This document shows positions 16,572 through 25,878 of a DNA stretch of 64,000 bases, piece after piece. The notes under the pieces were generated by a model, which saw only the letters and a list, made by a program, of their open reading frames with translations, made no database searches and was not told where the DNA came from. Where the stretch lies: assembly GCA_017523725.1 (NCBI GenBank), contig JAFWVY010000053.1, forward strand, positions 1 to 64,000, read 5' to 3'. Position 1 is the first letter of the stretch, and every line of letters starts with the position of its first letter. A program made the translations under genes and the position numbers. Origin of the DNA: Bacteroidales bacterium (lineage in GTDB: Bacteria; Bacteroidota; Bacteroidia; Bacteroidales; UBA4181).

Positions 16572-17378
16572 CTAATGGGTGGTTGACGGAGTCATGCGGT
16601 CCAGATAGTGTTCCAGGGCTTCCGGCGAAAAATCCGGCATGGTCGGGATGGCGTGCAGAGCATTCTCGGCCGCGTGCTGTTCCGCCGTCTTTTTCGAATG
16701 GCCTGTGCCTTTGGCCACTTCCATGTCACCGATGTACACCGTGGCCACAAAGACGCTGCCCGACCGTTTGTCGTTCGGACGATGCGGGGCGTCGGGAATG
16801 TCGATGGTCAGTTTCAGACGGTTCTTCTGGGTCCATTCGATCAGCCGGCTCTTGAAGTCGGTTTCGGTCTGCATGACCACATCCAACTGGACGTATCGTT
16901 TGAAAATGAAACCGATGACGTAATGCTCGGTTTTGCGATAGCCCCGGTCGAGATAGAGCGCACCGATGAGCGCCTCGAAAGCATCGCCGCACAGGTGTTT
17001 CATCGGCAGGGTATTGTGCCCCAGTTGTTTTGTGATGAATTTGTCGAGTCCCATTTCCAAACCAAGCTGGCCCAGTTGGGAACGTTGCACCAGTTTGGAG
17101 CGCACTTGTGTCAGGAAACCTTCCTGCTTGTCCGGAAATTTCTTGAAGAGATAGGTGGCCACAATGGTGTCCAGAACGGCATCACCCAGATATTCAAGCC
17201 GTTCGTTGTTAACAATGGAGCCGTCTTCCAACGTCAGGGAAGCCGAACGGTGACGGAATGCCAGTTCGTACAACGATATCCGTCGCGGGGCGATGTGCAG
17301 ATGCCGGCATAAAAAAAAATGAAACTCTTTGTTTTTGACGAACGGGAGTTTCATGTAGTATGTCAGAATCGGATGCAC
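16572..17378 (-). CDS. rnc: Ribonuclease III
   Basis: 268 residues. The catalytic signature NERLEYLGDAVLDTIV lies near residues 58-73, and the second acidic site GDAFEALIGALYLDRGY near 120-137. A C-terminal double-stranded-RNA-binding domain (about 180-250) ends with the KGTGHSKKTAEQHAAENAL helix. It processes rRNA precursors and cleaves structured RNAs. Its start directly abuts the fabF stop with no gap. Confidence 0.96.
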   Translation of the reverse strand: MHPILTYYMKLPFVKNKEFHFFLCRHLHIAPRRISLYELAFRHRSASLTLEDGSIVNNERLEYLGDAVLDTIVATYLFKKFPDKQEGFLTQVRSKLVQRSQLGQLGLEMGLDKFITKQLGHNTLPMKHLCGDAFEALIGALYLDRGYRKTEHYVIGFIFKRYVQLDVVMQTETDFKSRLIEWTQKNRLKLTIDIPDAPHRPNDKRSGSVFVATVYIGDMEVAKGTGHSKKTAEQHAAENALHAIPTMPDFSPEALEHYLDRMTPSTTH

Positions 17379-18629
17379 CTATTCCGCTTTTTTGAAAATG
17401 ATGGTGGCGTTCTGGCCGCCGAATCCGAAGTTGTTGCTCATCACGTAATGCATGTCGCGTTTCTGAGCCTTGTTGAACGTAAAGTTCAGTCCCGCCGGCA
17501 TGTCCGGATCGTCTTCGCTGTGGTTGATTGTGGGAGGGACGATGTCGTGGCGCAGCGCCAGGATGGAGGCGATGGCCTCGATGGCGCCCGAGCCGCCCAG
17601 CAGGTGGCCAGTCATGGATTTGGTGGAACTGATGTTCAGTTTAGTGGCTTGGTCGCCAAATACTTTGACAATGGCCTTTGCCTCGGCCAGGTCACCCAGT
17701 GGGGTGGCGGTGCCGTGAGCATTGATGTATTCAATCTGTGCCGGCATGACTCCGGCGTCATCCAAGGCGTTTTGCATGGAACGCGCGGCACCTTCGCCTT
17801 CGGGGTGCGGTGCCGTGAAGTGGTAGGCATCCGCCGACATGCCGACCCCTGCAATCTCTGCATAGATGGTCGCACCGCGACGGACGGCATGCTCGTATTC
17901 TTCCAGTACCAACGCTCCGGCACCTTCACCCATGACAAAACCGTTGCGGTGAAGGTCGAAAGGCCGGCAGGCCTGGCTGTAGTTTTCGTTGTCGGTCGAA
18001 AGTGCCTGCATGGAATTAAATCCGCCGATACCAGGCTCGGAGACCGTTGCGTCACCGCCGCCGGCGATGAACGCATCAGCTTTTCCGCTCTGGATATGGA
18101 TGCAGGCGTCAATGATGGCGTTGGATGCCGAAGCGCAGGCTGAGGCCGTGGCGAAACACGGACCCTTGAACCCGAACTTCATTGAAATCTGTCCGGCCGC
18201 CATGCTGTTGATGACTCTCGGAATGAAAAAAGGACTGAACCTCGGGTGACCGTCACCCAAGGCAAAGTCCTTTATTTCGGATGTGAAGGATATCAATCCT
18301 CCGATGCCGGAGGCAAAGATGACACCGACTTTGTTCAAATCGGTGTAACTGCTTATGATTCCGGACTGTTGTACCGCTTCTTCCGCTGCAATGAGGGAAA
18401 ACTGCGTGTATAAGTCATATTTCCGGATCTCCTTCCGGTCAAAAATGGAAGAGGGATCCAGGTTTTTTACCTCGCAGGCGAAACGTGTCTTGAAATTCGT
18501 GGCGTCGAACCGTGTAATCAGATTCGCGCCGCTGACTCCATGCCGTAAACCATCCCAGAACGCAGCAACATCATTCCCAATGGGTGTCACTGCTCCCATG
18601 CCGGTTACGACAACGCGTCTCCTCTGCAT
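17379..18629 (-). CDS. fabF: Beta-ketoacyl-ACP synthase II
   Basis: 416 residues with the thiolase fold. Nucleophile Cys165 lies in ATASACASASNAI, and the two catalytic histidines are in NAHGTATPLGD and SMTGHLLGGSGAIE. The C-terminus has NNFGFGGQNATIIF. It condenses malonyl-ACP with acyl-ACP during fatty-acid elongation. It follows acpP by 6 bases. Confidence 0.97.
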   Translation of the reverse strand: MQRRRVVVTGMGAVTPIGNDVAAFWDGLRHGVSGANLITRFDATNFKTRFACEVKNLDPSSIFDRKEIRKYDLYTQFSLIAAEEAVQQSGIISSYTDLNKVGVIFASGIGGLISFTSEIKDFALGDGHPRFSPFFIPRVINSMAAGQISMKFGFKGPCFATASACASASNAIIDACIHIQSGKADAFIAGGGDATVSEPGIGGFNSMQALSTDNENYSQACRPFDLHRNGFVMGEGAGALVLEEYEHAVRRGATIYAEIAGVGMSADAYHFTAPHPEGEGAARSMQNALDDAGVMPAQIEYINAHGTATPLGDLAEAKAIVKVFGDQATKLNISSTKSMTGHLLGGSGAIEAIASILALRHDIVPPTINHSEDDPDMPAGLNFTFNKAQKRDMHYVMSNNFGFGGQNATIIFKKAE

Positions 18630-18635
18630 GGCGTC

Positions 18636-18872
18636 CTATTTCTGGTTGTCCAGAATGTATTGAATGGCAGCGCCGACCGTGGTGATGCTTTCAGCCTGCT
18701 CATCCGGAATGGTAATTCCGAATTCCTTCTCAAACTCCATGATCAGTTCGACGGTATCAAGAGAATCGGCGCCCAGATCGTTGGTAAAGCTAGCCTCTTC
18801 GGTCACTTCGTTCTTATCAACACCCAGTTTGTCGACAATGATATCTTTTACTCTTTCAGCAATGTCAGACAT
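18636..18872 (-). CDS. acpP: Acyl carrier protein
   Basis: 78 residues, strongly acidic. The phosphopantetheine attachment site is Ser37 in [17 protein letters not shown], the classical ACP signature. It carries growing acyl chains for FabF and for lipid A synthesis. It is the first gene of the operon acpP-fabF-rnc-IPExxxVDY and has a recognisable promoter. Confidence 0.97.
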   Translation of the reverse strand: MSDIAERVKDIIVDKLGVDKNEVTEEASFTNDLGADSLDTVELIMEFEKEFGITIPDEQAESITTVGAAIQYILDNQK

Positions 18873-18917
18873 GTCTTTTTACATTTAAATTAATAACTCT
18901 TGTTAATAAATATGCCG

Positions 18918-18948
18918 CAAAGGAAAGCATTTTTTGGACAAACTCAAA
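18918..18948 (-). promoter_or_regulatory. Promoter for acpP-fabF-rnc
   Basis: On the minus strand TTTG (18948-18945), a 19-base spacer and TTCCTTTG (18925-18918), one mismatch from TAnnTTTG. It lies 46 bases before the acpP ATG. Confidence 0.6.
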
Positions 18949-19010
18949 AAAATTTGCACCGGCGCCGCTAGAATCGGGAAAAATGTTTCTTTTGCAAAAA
19001 AAGAAAAACC

Positions 19011-19592
19011 GTGGCGAATCTTGTCATATTTGCATCTGGCTCAGGTACCAATGCCGAGCGTATCATCACTTATTTTGCACAACGGAAGGACATCGTGGTC
19101 CGGCTTGTGCTTTCGAACCGGGCGGACGCCTTTGTGCTGCAACGGGCGGCACGGCTGAATGTGCCGTGCGAGGTGTTCGGACGGGCGGATTTCTACGATT
19201 CTCCGCGCATCATGCAGCGTCTGCAGGAACTGCATACCGACTGGATCATTCTTGCCGGATTTCTCTGGAAGGTGCCGGATGCCATTGTGCAGGCCTATGC
19301 CGGCCGCATCATCAACATCCATCCGGCACTGTTGCCGGCCTATGGGGGCCGTGGTATGTACGGACATCACGTACACCAGGCCGTCATCGACCATCATGAG
19401 AAAGAGTCAGGTATCACGGTACACTATGTGGACGACCAGTATGACCACGGGCGCATCATCATGCAGGCCCGCTGCCCCGTCTATGAAACAGACACGCCGG
19501 ACACGCTGGCGGCCCGTATCCATCATTTGGAGTATGCCTATTTCCCTGTGGCTATAGCACAGGCAATCGATTCAGAATCTGCTGGAAAATAG
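19011..19592 (+). CDS. purN: Phosphoribosylglycinamide formyltransferase (GTG start)
   Basis: 193 residues beginning NLVIFASGSGTNAERI, the phosphate-binding start of PurN. It also has INIHPALLPAYGGRGMYGHHVHQAV, with catalytic Asn/His, and GITVHYVDDQYDHGRII, containing the third catalytic residue, Asp. It transfers the formyl group of 10-formyl-THF to GAR in purine synthesis. Translation starts at a GTG; no in-frame ATG precedes the conserved region. The 3' end overlaps the convergent tmk by 41 bases. Confidence 0.93.
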   Translation: MANLVIFASGSGTNAERIITYFAQRKDIVVRLVLSNRADAFVLQRAARLNVPCEVFGRADFYDSPRIMQRLQELHTDWIILAGFLWKVPDAIVQAYAGRIINIHPALLPAYGGRGMYGHHVHQAVIDHHEKESGITVHYVDDQYDHGRIIMQARCPVYETDTPDTLAARIHHLEYAYFPVAIAQAIDSESAGK

Positions 19593-20229
19593 TTTCTTCC
19601 GGCAACATGTCCCGGCCGGGACCGCTGCAGTCGATGCGGACGAACCGGTCTTCCTCCGACAGGGTGCAGTAGATGTCGTGCACCCGTTGCTGAAACAGAA
19701 GATCGGCTTCATGGATGTCCGACTTGCCGTGCAGATAGTCGCGTTCTTTGCCGGTCCGCGCAGCCGTCAACCGTTCCCGGGTGAATTGGAACGGGACGTC
19801 CAAAAACAGGTTGACATCGGGCTTCGGCAATCCGAAATAGCCGAATTCCAGATCCAGTATCCATTTTTTCAGCCGGTCGGCTTCCTCCGGGGGCACTTTG
19901 GCGCACTGGTAGGCCACGTTGGAATAGACATAGCGGTCGAGAATGACTACTTCGCCCTGGTCCAGATGTTGTGTGAGCGTTGTGCGGCAATCGGCCCGGT
20001 CGCAGGCATAGATCAGTGCGACAAGGTACGGATTGACCTCTTCAAGGGCACCGAGCTCGCCGCGTAAAAACCTGGCGACCAGGTCGCTGAATACAGAAGA
20101 TTCGGCGGGGCGTGGAAAATGGATGTGACAGTGCCGCCTGTGCAGTACGTCTGTCAGGTAATGCTGCAGACGGCGGATCTGTGTGGATTTGCCCGCCCCG
20201 TCGACGCCTTCGATGACAATCAGTGCCAT
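19552..20229 (-). CDS. tmk: Thymidylate kinase
   Basis: 225 residues. P-loop IEGVDGAGKST is at residues 6-16, DRYVYSNVAYQCAK holds the DR(Y) motif contacting dTMP, and the LID region carries arginines (RTGKERD). It phosphorylates dTMP to dTDP. It begins 4 bases after the CBM9/PKD gene, making it the last gene of the leftward pectin-degradation run, an unexpected place for an essential nucleotide kinase. An internal promoter cannot be excluded but none is obvious. Confidence 0.93.
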   Translation of the reverse strand: MALIVIEGVDGAGKSTQIRRLQHYLTDVLHRRHCHIHFPRPAESSVFSDLVARFLRGELGALEEVNPYLVALIYACDRADCRTTLTQHLDQGEVVILDRYVYSNVAYQCAKVPPEEADRLKKWILDLEFGYFGLPKPDVNLFLDVPFQFTRERLTAARTGKERDYLHGKSDIHEADLLFQQRVHDIYCTLSEEDRFVRIDCSGPGRDMLPEETIFQQILNRLPVL

Positions 20230-20233
20230 GGCC

Positions 20234-21307
20234 TTATTTTACGGCTACGTCCCATACCCGGGTGACTTTGTCTTTTCCTTCCGGACCTTCAACTTCCAGA
20301 AAGACGACGTATTGGCCGGGTTCTTTGTAAAGATGGATTGGATGTTGTTCGGTCGAGGTCTCGCCGTCGCCGAAATTCCATTTCCACGATGTAATCTTGC
20401 CTTCCGACAAGTCGTTGAAAGCCACGGCCCGGCGTCGCATATCGATGATCTTGAACTCCCACGCGGCTTTCACGGGTTTCCGGAATTGTGGTTCGAGCGG
20501 CATCAGTTCGAAGGTCCGCATCTCACCGGCCTGCCCGTACATGGTGTGGTGTTTGGACAGGTTCCAGAAACCATTGTTGCTCCGGTTGTTTACGTCATCG
20601 TAGTCTATGACGGCCCAGCACAGTCCGATGGCCTTGTTCTCATACAATTTGGATTCGACCGACCGGGACGGGTCGTTGCCGGCATAGTCGAACGGCGTGA
20701 TGTAGAACTCCAGCCGCAGTTTGCCGGATTCTCCCGGCTTGAAGTGATAGTCGTAGGCGGCATTGGCGTAGGGCAGTTCCTTGATCCAGGGCTGGCTGCC
20801 CCATGCCAGGGTCCAGTCTTTGCCGTAAGCTGGTGGCGTGAAGATGTGATAGTTCTGGGCGTGTACGCCGTGGAACAGAAAATAAGCCTCGTTCTTGTCC
20901 AGTTCCTTGTTCGGGTGGAAACGGTCGATGAAAGCGCCGCCGGACATGTCGCCGTCCACGACCACCTCAAAGATGTCGTTGTGCAGTGCATCGTCCGTGA
21001 AGTCCCAGTAGTCGTCGTAGGCTTCGTACATAAAATACAGCCTGTTCAGACCTTTGACCCAACCCACTTTCACGCGGATGTCGAGCGAAGACTTGTCCGT
21101 GCCGGTGTGTTTGCCGGAATCGTCCCACATCTCATCGGTCGTGATGACGTACGATTCGGGCACCATGTCCCAGTCCTCGAAACTACCGTCGATGCGCGGA
21201 ATCTGATTGGCCGGGAATTGGAAAACCTTGAAATGCGGGCCGTCCGTCTGTGCGGATGCCAGGACGGCCCACATGCCAAGCATAAGCGAGAGCGCAAGAT
21301 GTCTCAT
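20234..21307 (-). CDS. Exported CBM9-like/DOMON plus PKD-domain carbohydrate-binding protein
   Basis: 357 residues with a signal peptide (MRHLALSLMLGMWAVLASAQ). Residues about 28-230 look like a CBM9-like beta-sandwich: an IPRIDGSFEDW opening, then tryptophan- and tyrosine-rich strands such as LYFMYEAYDDYWDF and VVDGDMSGG. Residues about 290-357 form a PKD domain (FNDLSEGKITSWKWNFGDGE then HLYKEPGQYVVFLEV). No catalytic residues are recognised. It is encoded 6 bases after the GH35-like gene and before tmk, which suggests binding of pectic material or its products. Enzymatic activity cannot be excluded. Confidence 0.75.
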   Translation of the reverse strand: MRHLALSLMLGMWAVLASAQTDGPHFKVFQFPANQIPRIDGSFEDWDMVPESYVITTDEMWDDSGKHTGTDKSSLDIRVKVGWVKGLNRLYFMYEAYDDYWDFTDDALHNDIFEVVVDGDMSGGAFIDRFHPNKELDKNEAYFLFHGVHAQNYHIFTPPAYGKDWTLAWGSQPWIKELPYANAAYDYHFKPGESGKLRLEFYITPFDYAGNDPSRSVESKLYENKAIGLCWAVIDYDDVNNRSNNGFWNLSKHHTMYGQAGEMRTFELMPLEPQFRKPVKAAWEFKIIDMRRRAVAFNDLSEGKITSWKWNFGDGETSTEQHPIHLYKEPGQYVVFLEVEGPEGKDKVTRVWDVAVK

Positions 21308-21313
21308 GACATG

Positions 21314-23032
21314 CTAGTAATTCACAAGCCAGACGCGCTGCATTTTGTTGTTGCCGCTGCCGAATCGCAAACCTTGGCCGGACTGGCGGATCTTCAGCGC
21401 TTCGAGCAGGTCGTAGCGGAGCTGGATTTCATCGCCGTTGAGCCAACGCTCGGCCACCCATTCGCCGTTGACGAAATCGCCTTCCTGCACTTTGGCCAGA
21501 CCGGCGATTCCCGTTTCTCCGACGGGTTCGAATGTGACTTCCGCATCACGTGCCATGACCGTGAACTGGTCTTCGGCGTCCATCATGATCAAAGCGTAGC
21601 CAATGGAACTGCCTCGCAGAGAGGCTTTGACAATATATTTACCCATTTGGAAGGAGGCCGACGGGATGCTCGGATTGGCATTCTTCAGCCAGGCCGCATG
21701 GATGGTTCCGGCCGCCTGATGCTTCAGGATTTCGGCTGAAGCCGACTGCAACTGGTTGTAGGTGAACGTGAACGGTGCTATGTCGGCACTGGCGTCCGCC
21801 GCTGTTACGATACCTGTGTTCGAAGAAACGTAACCTCTCGATTCGATGCCAAAGGGAGAATAGCCGATGCCGCCCTTTTCGCCGAAGGTGTAAACGGCGT
21901 TGGCTGCTCCGTTCGTGCCGGCGGCCGATTCAGGAACGAATACCGGATTCCCGTTGCGGCTGTAGGTGGTCAGGATACCCGGATAATCAGGCAGGTAGAT
22001 GTCCGGAGAGAGAATGTCGATGTTCGGTGCACCAGCCCGCCACATGTCGTGGTTCTGCGCCTGCGGACCACCGGAGGGATAGTCACCGGGATGGTTGTCC
22101 TGAGGCTGGACGATCCACGTATTGACGAAAGTCGGCAATGCGTATTCGGCCTTGCCGGCAGCGGCGATGATATTCATGTACTTGGCGTAGTTCCATGCCA
22201 TGAACAGCTCATCCGTATAGTCACCCACGCCGAAAACAGTCTCCCAGTTGCCGGAAGTCTTTCCGCCGGCGGCGTCCCATGCTTCCCGCAATTCTGGGAG
22301 CAGGTTCGCTTTGTTCTTGATGAGATACTGCATCAGTTCGTCCGGTACGTTGGCATTGAATTTCTCGACGGCCTGCGGATGGTAATCGCGGGTGTATCCA
22401 TGCATGCCGACCTCGTTTTCGACCTGGATCATGATGACCGTCTGGTCATGGTCGATCTCGCGGACATGCTTCATCATGGCAGCGTAGGCCTTGGCGTCGG
22501 CTTTGGCGGATTCTTCGCCCATGGTGGACAGGATGTTCAGATTCTTTCCGTCCTTGGTCTGGATGAGCGGGAAACGCTTGGTGTCTTTCTGCACCCAGAC
22601 CGGCACATAGCTGGTGATGCCGTTTTTCCAGCTGCCGAACCACAGGATCACGACCTTCATGTCGTTCTTGCGCGCATCCCGGATCAGGTCGTCCACCGTG
22701 GAGAAATCGAATTTTCCTTCCTCCGGTTCAATCTGTTCCCAGGAGATGACGGCCAGCACCGTGTTCAGCCCTGTGGCTTTGAGTCTGGGCCAGATGTTTT
22801 TCATGTATTCCGTGCTGGAAGACGACGAGTTGTGCAATTCGCCGGCCAGCGCCATGAAAGGTTCTCCCTTTACAATCAGTTGGGTGACATTCCCTCTTTT
22901 TTCCAGATGCGGAATGGGGAAATCGGATTTGACGGCCGCATTGCGGTCAGCGGTGTCGGACGATTCGGTACAACCGCAGGTGAGGCAGAGTGCGTACAGG
23001 CAGACTGTCACAATACAGAATAAGTGTTTCAT
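21314..23032 (-). CDS. GH35/GH42-like beta-galactosidase lipoprotein (DUF5597-type)
   Basis: 572 residues with a lipoprotein signal (LCLTCGC). The TIM barrel starts [19 protein letters not shown] and [23 protein letters not shown], the pattern of clan GH-A GH35/GH42 enzymes. [10 protein letters not shown] places the acid/base at Glu207. The second glutamate is probably in VFVPESAAG near residue 360. The C-terminal part matches the extension called DUF5597 in Bacteroidota homologues. It should remove terminal beta-galactose from pectic galactan or rhamnogalacturonan side chains at the cell surface or periplasm. It is the third gene of the PL11-PL26-GH35-CBM9 run. Confidence 0.75.
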   Translation of the reverse strand: MKHLFCIVTVCLYALCLTCGCTESSDTADRNAAVKSDFPIPHLEKRGNVTQLIVKGEPFMALAGELHNSSSSSTEYMKNIWPRLKATGLNTVLAVISWEQIEPEEGKFDFSTVDDLIRDARKNDMKVVILWFGSWKNGITSYVPVWVQKDTKRFPLIQTKDGKNLNILSTMGEESAKADAKAYAAMMKHVREIDHDQTVIMIQVENEVGMHGYTRDYHPQAVEKFNANVPDELMQYLIKNKANLLPELREAWDAAGGKTSGNWETVFGVGDYTDELFMAWNYAKYMNIIAAAGKAEYALPTFVNTWIVQPQDNHPGDYPSGGPQAQNHDMWRAGAPNIDILSPDIYLPDYPGILTTYSRNGNPVFVPESAAGTNGAANAVYTFGEKGGIGYSPFGIESRGYVSSNTGIVTAADASADIAPFTFTYNQLQSASAEILKHQAAGTIHAAWLKNANPSIPSASFQMGKYIVKASLRGSSIGYALIMMDAEDQFTVMARDAEVTFEPVGETGIAGLAKVQEGDFVNGEWVAERWLNGDEIQLRYDLLEALKIRQSGQGLRFGSGNNKMQRVWLVNY

Positions 23033-23044
23033 GGTTTAATGTAT

Positions 23045-25861
23045 TTAATAATTCAAAGTTTTCTTGTATAATTCTGGTAAGGCCGCAGGACGGTAATCCT
23101 TGGCGAATTCCATGACTTCGATGGCATTAAGCATCCATTGGACTGTCGAGGGGTTGTGCAGCTGCCATCCGGCGGACTGCCCGAGGAAGATGGGATCTTC
23201 CACAGCATTGACCAGCCGGTCCGAAGACACAGTGGCACCCGGTGCATGCGTGTTGATGGCCGGCGTGCCGTTGGCGTTGTCCAGCAGGTTCTTCCAAGCC
23301 AGCGCCCCCAGTTCTTTATCGTTGGAAACATAGGCGGCGTAAGCCGCTGCACGGGGACCGGTCATGTTGTTGCCGCTGGTGGTGGACAGAGCGGTACAGA
23401 TGTTCTTCCATCCTTCCCAGAATTCGGGATTGTCCACCATGGTCTTGAGTTCGCACATAAATTCCGGGCCTCCGAATATCATGTCGAAATAACCAGCGCC
23501 GCCACCGCCACGTCCGGCAGGTGCCGCGGCGTCTTTTTTCTGCTTGATGTCGGCGGCCGGTGCGTAATCGCTCTTGGGGGCATTGTTGGAAGCGAAGCCC
23601 ATGCGTCCCTGCGGGGTACCCGGTACAGGTTCAGGGGTGTTGACAAGTTTCATGTAACGTCCGGTTTCCGGATCGTACAGCCCCGTGCCGAACATGCCGT
23701 TCTGTCCCAAAGCCACCATGTCCCGCATACTGTTGACGAGCCGGTCGCGCCAGTAGATGTTGCCGGTACGTTCCCATTCGGTCATCCAGTTGACGGCGTA
23801 GGAACACCAGTCGGTCCCCAGGCCGTGCGTGATATAGGTGCCTGATACCGGATTGCGGGTGTCGATGCGTTTGACATAGTCGTAGGTGGCATCTGCCGTG
23901 AGTTGTTCGTGCATCAAGTCTCCCGTCAGGTCATCGGCCGTCAGGTAGTAATAGATGCGTTTCAGGTTCGCGTGGCTGATGCGCGGTTGCTTCGCACCGT
24001 CTCCCCAGTGTGTGACATTGTGCCGTGTGCCCAGCGGGGCGAACCGTCCCAAATGGTGGACATCCACTTCGCTGGAGTGGCGCACCATGGCTTCGGCCAT
24101 GCGCCAGATATCATCTCTTCCTGTCCTGAGAAAACTGATCCACAGGAAAATATCCGGCATAAGTTCGGTATTGTTCCAGGCCCATCCGCCGACATCGTAC
24201 CGCCACTCATGGCGTCCGAAATCATAATTGTGCATGATGTCACCGTAGTCCCAGAAACCGTACCAATAACGTTGTTCCACCTGTCCCTGCAGGTAGGCGA
24301 TGGTCCGGTCCAGTTCGCTCTCGATGGCGGCATTGACAGGATTCTGACGGTCGGGGAGACCCCAGTAGCCGCCGAACGCCTTCTGCGCGTAGTAATATTC
24401 GGGCGTGGAAACGAATTGCAGTGGTTCCTGTGTGTCTTTCGCCACATCCAGCAGCAGACTGTTGTCGGGGATGTCCGGGAACAACCTGATGTTCAGTTCT
24501 GAGGCGTTGGCGATGCCGTACGGGGAGGCCCAGCCCGGCTTCCAGTCCTCGTAGTTGATGTTCAAGCCATGCGGCAGGGTGTCGTACGAACAGAGATTCA
24601 TGGGTTCGGCATCGGGCGTCCAGAACCAGGCCGTCAACGTGCCGGCTTCTTTGTCGGCCTGGCGGATGTCGATGGCCGATGGGTATTTCTGCCAGAAATC
24701 CTTGATTCCCACGAAGATGCTTCCAGATACATCTCCAAGTAATGCCCCGCCGAGCGAGCGTCCGCCGTCGGTGACGTGGACCCACGAACCGGATTCGGAG
24801 GTACGCTTGTCAATGGAAAACCCGTTGGGATGGGTCTGCAGCAGCCGCATGTCGCCCCAGATCGGACACGATTCGATGGCGGTCCGGGTGTTCTCGGCGT
24901 ATTCAGCCAGATTGGGCATGCGCTTGCCGTCCAGATGGTCGGCGTAGGTGTCCACGATAACCTGTCCGGCAGAGGGCCGGTATCCTGGCAGCAGACGGAC
25001 GGGCTGTACCCAGAATCCAGTACCGTTCCGGCCGTCGCCGGCGAAGCGGACATGCCGGTTGTGCAGTTCTTCCCGGAAAGGCACGGTGAATGTAATGCCG
25101 AGTCCGCTGATGGCGGTATCGTCTTTACCGTCGAAAATGAACGAATGGACCAGTTTGACGGACGACAGTCCCTTGTAGAAATAGCAGTACACGGCGAAAG
25201 GCAGCCAACTTTCCCGGCCGTCGGCCGTGTAATGTTTCCCTTCGATCTTGACGGCAGCCCGCAAGGCGCCTGCCTGCAGCAGCGTCACCTTCTCGACGCG
25301 GCCGGTGAACGCTGTGCGGGTCGTGACTGTTTGTCCTTCACGGACCTGAGACTCGTCGGTGTAGCAGACCAGTTGTCCTCCCGAGGCCACTACGGTTCCA
25401 TTGATGGACATGTCCTGCAGAATCCGGTCGCCGGACGAGGGGATGAGCACGGTGAGACTGCCGGTTTCCACCAGGATGCCATCGCCCGTTTCCCTGGCGA
25501 TGGACTGCGCCGGTTTTGCTTTTCCAGCGTTTTTGCCCGATAATTTCTGGGCCTGAAGGGTCCAGCCCTGCTGGTGCGCGTCAGATACGGCCGCGAAGCC
25601 GACCCATTTGAGCGATCCGTCCGGCCAGTATGCCAACGGCCAGGATTCCACCGGAACCACGCTGCCGTCATCGGCGGTCAGGGTGAAGGTCTGTCCTTTC
25701 TTGATTTCGCCTTTTTGGAACGGAATTCCCCAGGTGATACCTTCCTCGGCCTGGCCGGTGCGCCCGCCCAGACTTTTGACCGGCACCTGTGCCATAATGG
25801 ACAGGCTTGGGGCGATTATACAGCATATGGTCAGCAAATATTTAAAAAACAACTGTTTCAT
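23045..25861 (-). CDS. Exo-rhamnogalacturonan lyase-like protein (PL26, PcRGLX/YetA-like)
   Basis: 938 residues with a Sec signal (about 1-25). The N-terminal domain reads GITWGIPFQKGEIK and ESWPLAYWPDGSLKWVGFA. A large central alpha/alpha barrel region follows, with NYEDWKPGWASPYGI and WWYGFWDYGD-like aromatic motifs (RYWYGFWDYGDIMH), then WAWNNTELMPDIFLW. This three-part architecture matches the fungal exo-unsaturated rhamnogalacturonan lyase and YetA family (PL26). It would cut rhamnogalacturonan I exolytically by beta-elimination. It starts 17 bases after PL11, supporting a joint role. The family call is from remembered motifs; activity is inferred. Confidence 0.72.
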   Translation of the reverse strand: MKQLFFKYLLTICCIIAPSLSIMAQVPVKSLGGRTGQAEEGITWGIPFQKGEIKKGQTFTLTADDGSVVPVESWPLAYWPDGSLKWVGFAAVSDAHQQGWTLQAQKLSGKNAGKAKPAQSIARETGDGILVETGSLTVLIPSSGDRILQDMSINGTVVASGGQLVCYTDESQVREGQTVTTRTAFTGRVEKVTLLQAGALRAAVKIEGKHYTADGRESWLPFAVYCYFYKGLSSVKLVHSFIFDGKDDTAISGLGITFTVPFREELHNRHVRFAGDGRNGTGFWVQPVRLLPGYRPSAGQVIVDTYADHLDGKRMPNLAEYAENTRTAIESCPIWGDMRLLQTHPNGFSIDKRTSESGSWVHVTDGGRSLGGALLGDVSGSIFVGIKDFWQKYPSAIDIRQADKEAGTLTAWFWTPDAEPMNLCSYDTLPHGLNINYEDWKPGWASPYGIANASELNIRLFPDIPDNSLLLDVAKDTQEPLQFVSTPEYYYAQKAFGGYWGLPDRQNPVNAAIESELDRTIAYLQGQVEQRYWYGFWDYGDIMHNYDFGRHEWRYDVGGWAWNNTELMPDIFLWISFLRTGRDDIWRMAEAMVRHSSEVDVHHLGRFAPLGTRHNVTHWGDGAKQPRISHANLKRIYYYLTADDLTGDLMHEQLTADATYDYVKRIDTRNPVSGTYITHGLGTDWCSYAVNWMTEWERTGNIYWRDRLVNSMRDMVALGQNGMFGTGLYDPETGRYMKLVNTPEPVPGTPQGRMGFASNNAPKSDYAPAADIKQKKDAAAPAGRGGGGAGYFDMIFGGPEFMCELKTMVDNPEFWEGWKNICTALSTTSGNNMTGPRAAAYAAYVSNDKELGALAWKNLLDNANGTPAINTHAPGATVSSDRLVNAVEDPIFLGQSAGWQLHNPSTVQWMLNAIEVMEFAKDYRPAALPELYKKTLNY

Positions 25862-25878
25862 TTGGTCCCTTTTACGAT

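Noticed and set aside
18983..19010. ATG at 18983 as purN start
   Set aside because: It is in a different frame; the conserved PurN sequence starts at the GTG 19011.
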